NCBI GenBank assembly: GCA_045645205.1
Contig: JAZRIJ010000050.1
Coordinates: forward strand, 1 to 36,825
From: RGIG1995 sp045645205
GTDB taxonomy: Bacteria > Bacillota > Clostridia > Oscillospirales > CAG-272
DNA length: 36,825 nt
Reading direction: 5' to 3'
A program made the translations under genes and the position numbers. The notes below the pieces were generated by a model, which saw only the letters and a program-made list of their open reading frames with translations, had not been told where the DNA came from and did no database searches. How positions within the stretch are numbered: position 1 is the first letter of the stretch; each line of letters begins with the position of its first letter. Positions 32,946-36,825 of the stretch are shown here, one piece after another.

Positions 32946-34190
32946 TTATCGTTTGCTTCCCATTACAGACGATTTTGAAAACTCAATAATCTGGCTGGCA
33001 TACAATCCGCTGTTACCGGAAAGTACAAATGTAATTACACACATAAGGACAAATACGTAAAGATTCGTTACCCCAAACATCTCTATGCTCAATACAATAG
33101 ATGCCAACGGACTGTTAGTTGCGCAACAAAATAAACCAACCAAGCCCAATGTTGCTGCAAATCCGGGATCTATTCCCAAAAGTCCACCCATAAGGCAGCC
33201 AAAAGTAGCACCGATACAAAATGTGGGTACAATCTCGCCCCCCTTAAATCCAGCTGCCAAGGTTACCGCTGTAAACAGCATTTTTAAAATAAAGGAATAC
33301 CAGTTTACCGTTCCCTCTATCGCCTGTAACGCCATATCCATACCGGCACCGTTAAACCGCTGATCCCCAACAAGAATAGTCAAAACCACGATTACCGTTG
33401 CGCCTACTGTGATTCGCAACCAGTGATGCCCAATCCACCGACGCGCCAAATGTTCCGCCTTATGAAATACATAGCACATGGTGATACCCAACAGAGAAAC
33501 CATAACTGCCAACACAACAAATCTCCAAGTGTTTCCAAAGGTCAGTGCAACCGCATTGTTCTGCATTGACGTTATCGCTTGAACCCCCAACGCCAAAGAT
33601 ACCTTACTTGCAATCAGCGCCGATAAAAAGCAAGGCAACAATGCCGGAGAAAATATGGTTCCCACCGATTCAAACTCCATTGTAAACAGGCACGCTGTCA
33701 GAGGCATACCAAACAATCCGGCAAACACAGCGCTCATACCGCACATTATCATCACGGTTGCCTCTTCTTCTTTCAGCCTAAAGATCTTGTTGAGCAGGGA
33801 GGCTGACGAGCCGCCCATCTGCAAAGCCGCCCCCTCACGACCGGCAGAGCCGCCTAACAAATGCGTTATGGCTGTAGTCAAGAAAATAGCAGGTGCGATC
33901 AACGGAGTAATCGGCTTACCATCAAGTACGGACTCAATAATCTCATTGGTTCCTCGGTTAGACTGCAATCGAAAAAGGCGATATATGCCGACCGCAACAA
34001 GTCCTCCAATGGGTAACAGAAAAACAAGCCAATTATATGACTGCCGCACCCCTGTAACAAAATGCAACACATGATGAAATCCCGCGCCCATTAATCCGCC
34101 AACAATCCCCATTAGCACACTTAAAAAACACCATTTCAAAAACATCAACACATACTGTTTAAGTTGACTCAATTTGTTCCAAACTGTCAT
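32946..34190 (-). CDS. CLC family ion transporter, possibly fluoride/proton antiporter type
   Basis: The 414-residue protein has about ten to twelve membrane helices of the CLC fold. The gating-glutamate motif is GREGA (117-121, Glu119) within LLGGSAGREGAALQMGGS, the first selectivity region is RGTNEIIESV (79-88) instead of GSGIP, and the third is FKGGEIVPTFCIGA. Loss of GREGP and GSGIP together with GGEIVP is what separates the CLC-F fluoride exporters from chloride members, so F-/H+ exchange is a fair guess. ATG 34190 has AAAGGG eight bases upstream; ATG 34211 has GGAG only two to three bases away. I looked for a fluoride riboswitch upstream and did not find one. It is a single gene. Confidence 0.82.
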   Translation of the reverse strand: MTVWNKLSQLKQYVLMFLKWCFLSVLMGIVGGLMGAGFHHVLHFVTGVRQSYNWLVFLLPIGGLVAVGIYRLFRLQSNRGTNEIIESVLDGKPITPLIAPAIFLTTAITHLLGGSAGREGAALQMGGSSASLLNKIFRLKEEEATVMIMCGMSAVFAGLFGMPLTACLFTMEFESVGTIFSPALLPCFLSALIASKVSLALGVQAITSMQNNAVALTFGNTWRFVVLAVMVSLLGITMCYVFHKAEHLARRWIGHHWLRITVGATVIVVLTILVGDQRFNGAGMDMALQAIEGTVNWYSFILKMLFTAVTLAAGFKGGEIVPTFCIGATFGCLMGGLLGIDPGFAATLGLVGLFCCATNSPLASIVLSIEMFGVTNLYVFVLMCVITFVLSGNSGLYASQIIEFSKSSVMGSKR

Positions 34191-34314
34191 TGTTTGTTCC
34201 CTTTCTGTCATTTCTCCATAACATAATATCACAAGTCCAAAAAAAAGCAACCTATTCTCCGCAAAAACTTACATAAATACCTAAAAAATATTACAATTTT
34301 CATGTATCAGCCAC

Positions 34315-34467
34315 CTATGCATAACACAATTCATTTTCCTGCTCCTGGGGACTTGAATTATTCTCTTCTTCCCCTGTCTCTTTGATAGGGGAATCATCCA
34401 CACTCGTACACCCTACAAAGCAAAAGCATAATACGACAACAACCAATAAAGTAAATGTTTTTTTCAT
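34315..34467 (-). CDS. 50-residue lipoprotein
   Basis: A short minus-strand frame encodes MKKTFTLLVVVVLCFCFVGC, a complete lipoprotein signal with lipobox FVGC (Cys20), then 30 mature residues rich in Glu, Gln and Asn, ending NELCYA. GGAGG lies nine bases before ATG, and a TTAACA-17-TATAAT promoter with an operator stands in front, so it is very likely expressed. It is divergent from a small HTH regulator that shares its control region. Small lipoproteins can act as membrane decoys, immunity factors or as sources of signal-peptide pheromones; I cannot tell which applies. Confidence 0.72.
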   Translation of the reverse strand: MKKTFTLLVVVVLCFCFVGCTSVDDSPIKETGEEENNSSPQEQENELCYA

Positions 34468-34492
34468 ATAATATAACCTCCTAAACGAAATA

Positions 34493-34542
34493 CTCTATAT
34501 ATAGAGCATATATATTATACTCGTTTTATAGAGTATTGTTAA
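34493..34542. promoter_or_regulatory. Shared control region with two operators
   Basis: CTCTATATATAGAG (34493-34506) is a perfect palindrome. A second inverted repeat, ATACTC (34517-34522) and GAGTAT (34531-34536), contains the related half TATAGAG. On the minus strand TTAACA (34542-34537) and TATAAT (34519-34514) are 17 bases apart and frame this second site, so a bound repressor would shut off the lipoprotein gene. The divergent HTH protein is the obvious binder. Confidence 0.72.
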
Positions 34543-34586
34543 GTAAAAGAGCAGAATTTATCATATTATATGATAGAGGTGATTTA

Positions 34587-34814
34587 ATGATTTCGTATGA
34601 ACCTTTTTATAGAACGCTTAAAGAAAAGAATATGTCAACCTACAAGTTAATAAATGAATATGGAATTAGCCGCAGTTTGCTTGATAGACTTAAACACAAT
34701 CGCCCCATCAGTACTGTAACATTAAATGATCTTTGTAAAATACTGCATTGCCCTGTTGATAAAATTATAGCATTTATACCTGATGATATGGAAAACAAAT
34801 ATCCACCCGCATAG
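34587..34814 (+). CDS. Small Cro/CI-type HTH regulator
   Basis: The 75-residue protein is a compact HTH_26-type DNA-binding protein: FYRTLKEKNMSTYKLINEYG, then ISRSLLDRLKHNRPISTVTL with the recognition helix and LNDLCKILHCPVDKIIAFIP as closing helices. Proteins of this class are common on mobile elements and beside small membrane genes. ATG 34587 follows GAGGTGA by four to five bases; the frame from 34536 starts within the operator. It is divergent from the 50-residue lipoprotein across a control region with two matching operators. Confidence 0.85.
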   Translation: MISYEPFYRTLKEKNMSTYKLINEYGISRSLLDRLKHNRPISTVTLNDLCKILHCPVDKIIAFIPDDMENKYPPA

Positions 34815-34884
34815 TGATGTTTCTCCGCTTGTTGCAATAATGCGATCTTTGCCAAAACATTAGCAACAAAAGGCAAACATCATT

Positions 34885-35043
34885 GAAAAAACGGGGCTGA
34901 GTCAAATTAAAATTTTTGACTTCTGCCATAGTTAAAACCAACAAAAAACCAAGATCAATCTATTAATTTGACCTTGGTTTTTTTGTTATTATTGCACATG
35001 CTGTTCACAGTTTTTTAATGCTATGACTCAGCCCCGTTTTTTC
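34885..35043. repeat. 159-bp element with perfect 20-bp terminal inverted repeats
   Basis: GAAAAAACGGGGCTGAGTCA (34885-34904) is repeated in perfect inverse at 35024-35043. Inside is a second hairpin, CCAAG-A-TCAA paired with TTGA-C-CTTGG, flanked by A- and T-runs (34942-34985). There is no coding capacity. I see no target-site duplication. It may be a MITE-like insertion or a nested terminator; it lies between convergent ends of the HTH gene and the next minus-strand gene, so it could terminate both. A 12-base core, GGCTGAGTCAAA, recurs at 36690. Confidence 0.7.
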
Positions 35044-35100
35044 TGGGACGTTTGAACTTAATGACACAAATTAAATGTACCTAAAAACTGAAGATTTTCT

Positions 35101-35658
35101 TTATTTTTTAATTATATCTTTGCACATAATATTTCCGCAACTGTTAATTTCGTATGCGTAAATATCGCCCTCTGTTCGAATATCACCATTAATTTGATGA
35201 CAATCAATTCTTCCGTGACATACAACATCACCATTTATGCTACTATCACATGTAATATTACCTAAAACCTCAACTTTAAAATACTGCCTAGTTGTCTCAT
35301 TACAATTTTTAGGAAACAAAACTTCAATACAAGAGTTACTTTCTTGCACTTGGATAATTTTTTTACCTCTTGTTTGTAATACTCGAATTACTTCATCATC
35401 ATTCCAAGGTAATTCAGCACAATGGTCATAGTGAATTTCTGTTTTTATATCACGAGAAAACAGTTCGTCAATGTAGCAACCGAACAAATCTGCCATCGTC
35501 GTTAAAAATGATATATCAGGGGCAGTTTTTGCATTTTCCCATTTTGAAACTGCTTGAAATGTTACACCTAACTTTTTAGCAAGTTCTTCTTGCGTTAATC
35601 CGCACTTTTTACGATATTTCTGTATATTAGCCGCTAAAACAATATTTGTGTTATCCAT
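35101..35658 (-). CDS. XRE regulator with a beta-solenoid-like C-terminus
   Basis: This 185-residue protein has a Cro/CI helix-turn-helix (about 9-65, KKCGLTQEELAKKLGVTFQA then VSKWENAKTAPDISFLTTMA). A linker of about 65 residues follows. The tail (about 135-185) is built of short strands with Gly-Asp and Cys at regular spacing (NGDVVCHG, RIDCHQINGD, IRTEGDIYAYE, NSCGNIMCKD), similar to bactofilin-like or polymer-forming solenoids. Such a tail could assemble oligomers or sense metal or redox state through its Cys residues. ATG 35658 follows AGGAGGTGAT; the longer frame to 35736 includes the promoter. It is monocistronic. Confidence 0.8.
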   Translation of the reverse strand: MDNTNIVLAANIQKYRKKCGLTQEELAKKLGVTFQAVSKWENAKTAPDISFLTTMADLFGCYIDELFSRDIKTEIHYDHCAELPWNDDEVIRVLQTRGKKIIQVQESNSCIEVLFPKNCNETTRQYFKVEVLGNITCDSSINGDVVCHGRIDCHQINGDIRTEGDIYAYEINSCGNIMCKDIIKK

Positions 35659-35682
35659 CAAATCACCTCCTTTTTTAATATA

Positions 35683-35748
35683 ATTATAACAGATAACACC
35701 AAGGCACACAATAAAAGAAAAGTTGATATTTTTCAACCTTAGGTTGAA
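35683..35748 (-). promoter_or_regulatory. Promoter of the XRE-solenoid gene and upstream palindrome
   Basis: On the minus strand TTGTGT (35711-35706) and TATAAT (35688-35683) are 17 bases apart. Twenty bases upstream of the -35 box lies TTCAACCT-T-AGGTTGAA (35732-35748), a perfect palindrome around one base, in a position suited to an activator or a looping repressor. Confidence 0.65.
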
Positions 35749-35772
35749 ATCGTATTAACGGTAGGTTTCTAA

Positions 35773-35908
35773 AACGTTTGCACGAAGTGCAATATCGTTG
35801 GACGTAAGCCCACATCATTTTGTGTCCGCAAGCGGAACGAAGTTGACCTAACGGTCAAATAATGTTTGCGGTTTTACCGCAAAACGATGTTGTGTCCTAC
35901 GGACACAA
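35773..35908. repeat. Array A of short perfect hairpins
   Basis: Within 136 bases I count at least five short perfect palindromes: TTGCAC-gaa-GTGCAA (35778-35792, inside an outer AACG/CGTT pair), TCCGC-aa-GCGGA (35825-35836), TTGACC-taac-GGTCAA (35843-35858), TTTGCGGT-ttt-ACCGCAAA (35865-35883) and TTGTGTCC-tac-GGACACAA (35890-35908). Stem sequences differ, but loop size (mostly three bases) and spacing are alike. No gene lies in 35749-35978. Confidence 0.75.
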
Positions 35909-35918
35909 ACACAAAAAC

Positions 35919-35949
35919 AAAAGGACTTCCGAAGAAGTCCTTTTATTTT
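35919..35949 (-). terminator. Terminator of the unknown membrane protein gene
   Basis: AAAAGGACTTC (35919-35929) pairs perfectly with GAAGTCCTTTT (35934-35944) across CGAA. On the minus strand GTTTTTGTG follows; on the plus strand ATTTTT follows. It lies 35 bases past the stop of the minus-strand gene at 35979. Confidence 0.82.
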
Positions 35950-35978
35950 TGACACGAGTTGACAAAAAAGATGCCAAG

Positions 35979-36491
35979 TTATATTTCTCTGTAATCATAC
36001 ATTATTAAGGAATAAAGCAGCTTGATTGTTGTATGACCCTTATAATGAACGAGATAAAATTCATCTCCCGGTGAGACGAAATCATAATTAACATTTCCAA
36101 CCGACACTTCCTTAAATCCAACAAAATGAAGAAATTTTTCTGTGTGTCGCTGAACAGGCTTTTCGTCTTTATATTGTACTTCGCATACTGTAATATCAAA
36201 ATCACCGTTTTGCAGTAATTTCCGTTCTGTCAAACTTGTTTTCAGTGATAGAAGATTGATCCAAATCGGCGCACTTGTGAGTCCGCCAACCAAAACAGAC
36301 AAAAGGATCTTCAGCCATATATTTTTGAGTAGTGCAAAGAATCCGCAAACAACTCCTACGGTAAGCGGCATAAAAAGCAGTGACAGAGCTCCGCACAATA
36401 CCAAAGTCGAACGAATATCTGCCGTATTATAAAAACGCAATTCTTTTTCTATATATTCTCGTGTAATTACGTTCTTCGTTTGCTTTTCCAT
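35979..36491 (-). CDS. Membrane protein of unknown function
   Basis: The 170-residue protein has an N-terminal cytoplasmic stretch (1-28), two long hydrophobic segments (about 29-53, LVLCGALSLLFMPLTVGVVC; about 57-82, IWLKILLSVLVGGLTSAPIW) and a soluble C-terminal half rich in strands (FDITVCEVQYKDEKPV, NYDFVSPGDEFYLVHYKGHT). I do not recognise the family. GGAGG lies seven bases before ATG 36491 and a TTGACA-17-TATACT promoter stands upstream, so it is real and expressed. It is notable mainly for being flanked on both sides by dense arrays of short hairpins. Confidence 0.75.
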   Translation of the reverse strand: MEKQTKNVITREYIEKELRFYNTADIRSTLVLCGALSLLFMPLTVGVVCGFFALLKNIWLKILLSVLVGGLTSAPIWINLLSLKTSLTERKLLQNGDFDITVCEVQYKDEKPVQRHTEKFLHFVGFKEVSVGNVNYDFVSPGDEFYLVHYKGHTTIKLLYSLIMYDYREI

Positions 36492-36514
36492 ATCCCCACC
36501 TCCTTTCCGAGTTT

Positions 36515-36543
36515 AGTATAGCATAAATTCAATGTTTTGTCAA
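36515..36543 (-). promoter_or_regulatory. Promoter of the unknown membrane protein gene
   Basis: On the minus strand TTGACA (36543-36538) and TATACT (36520-36515) are exactly 17 bases apart. Hairpin array B begins two bases upstream of the -35 box. Confidence 0.8.
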
Positions 36544-36544
36544 T

Positions 36545-36678
36545 GAAGCGTTTGCTTCGCAAACATGAAGCGGCGCGTTGCGCCACGAAGCGAAGCGCGA
36601 TGTTACTTCTCCGAGTGGCAAAGCCACGCTTCACAGGGCGAAGCCCTGCTTCATTTTTCATGCGCGTCAGCGCGCTTC
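36545..36678. repeat. Array B of hairpins with ordered GAAGC / GCTTC spacers
   Basis: GAAGC occurs at 36545, 36567 and 36587, the first two directly followed by triloop hairpins GTTTGC-ttc-GCAAAC (36550-36564) and GGCGC-gtt-GCGCC (36572-36584). In the right half GTGGC-aaa-GCCAC (36615-36627), AGGGC-gaa-GCCCT (36635-36647) and GCGCG-tcag-CGCGC (36662-36675) are each followed by GCTTC (36628, 36648, 36674). The three GAAGC can pair with the three GCTTC, giving one branched cruciform-like structure with small hairpins as branches. It is GC-rich compared with its surroundings. Confidence 0.8.
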
Positions 36679-36685
36679 ATTTCCA

Positions 36686-36734
36686 AAGAGGCTGAGTCAA
36701 AAGCGATAAAAAACGCTTAAGGCTCAGCCTTTTG
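36686..36734 (+). terminator. Terminator-like hairpin sharing the GGCTGAGTCAAA core
   Basis: AGGCTGAG (36689-36696) pairs with CTCAGCCT (36723-36730), with an inner AAGCG/CGCTT pair, followed by TTTG. The 12-base string GGCTGAGTCAAA (36690-36701) is identical to the inverted-repeat core at 34895-34906. After it, 36735-36825 holds no gene that I can support. Confidence 0.6.
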
Positions 36735-36825
36735 CTATGAATAAGCGAAAGCATAATCAATACTAAAGAATAAAAAGCTCCAAAACGAGTAAAAAAGAGC
36801 ATACGAAAAAAGAGGTATGTGAAAA

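Noticed and set aside
34191..34320. Fluoride riboswitch before the CLC gene
   Set aside because: GGCTGAT appears on the minus strand near 34307-34313, but the required GATGGC-CTCCTAC end and the 5' stem are missing; it also overlaps the lipoprotein stop.
36545..36678. CRISPR array
   Set aside because: Units are self-complementary hairpins of different sequence without conserved direct repeats of 23-47 bases and without spacers of constant length; no cas gene is present.

Overview
The window looks like chromosomal DNA of a low-GC, Gram-positive anaerobe of the class Clostridia. The grounds are AT-rich intergenic DNA, sigma-A promoters of TTGACA-17-TATAAT type, GGAGG ribosome binding sites with frequent TTG starts, and gene families typical of gut Clostridia (PFL/ACT pair, ProXp-type deacylase, DUF6512, FeoB-associated Cys-rich protein, BspA-type LRR lipoprotein, NiaR-controlled nadABC). 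The species cannot be fixed from sequence alone. I found no complete rRNA or tRNA gene and no CRISPR array.

Layout. (1) 1-4860 is an accessory island: a set of strong hairpins with a tRNA T-arm-like stretch, a HicA/HicB toxin-antitoxin pair, a membrane-anchored protein with Ltp-type repeats (a family that includes a phage superinfection-exclusion lipoprotein), an orphan protein with a PD-(D/E)XK-like nuclease signature, and scars of an integrase and a DUF6809 gene. (2) 4930-9020 is a MarR regulator plus a heterodimeric ABC exporter in one overlapping operon. (3) 9100-19230 holds mostly single housekeeping or envelope genes: DUF6512 membrane protein, a 58-residue small protein, a YyaL/SSP411-type thioredoxin-fold protein, DegV, MATE, a prolyl-tRNA editing protein, an LRR lipoprotein, PFL and ACT proteins, a small lipoprotein and a FeoB-associated Cys-rich membrane protein. 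(4) 19300-30530 contains uvrB-uvrA, a small XRE repressor with twin operators, a degenerate phosphoribosyltransferase, a CCA-adding-type nucleotidyltransferase, and the NAD de novo operon nadA-nadB-nadC-niaR. (5) 30560-34200 contains a GtrA-GT2-DUF2304 glycosylation cassette and a CLC-type transporter whose motifs resemble the fluoride/proton antiporter branch. (6) 34300-36825 is a second variable zone: a 50-residue lipoprotein divergent from a small HTH regulator with shared operators, a 159-bp element with perfect 20-bp terminal inverted repeats, an HTH protein with a beta-solenoid-like tail, and an unknown membrane protein flanked on both sides by dense arrays of tiny palindromes with mostly 3-nt loops.

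How the parts work together. The clearest functional units are the nad operon with its own niacin-sensing repressor as last gene, UvrB with UvrA (excision repair), the MarR-ABC exporter unit, the PFL-ACT pair, and HicA with HicB. The most likely places for undescribed biology are the mini-hairpin arrays at the right end (35773-35908 and 36545-36678), the HicAB / Ltp-repeat / nuclease-like island at the left end, and the small lipoprotein-regulator pair near 34300-34814.
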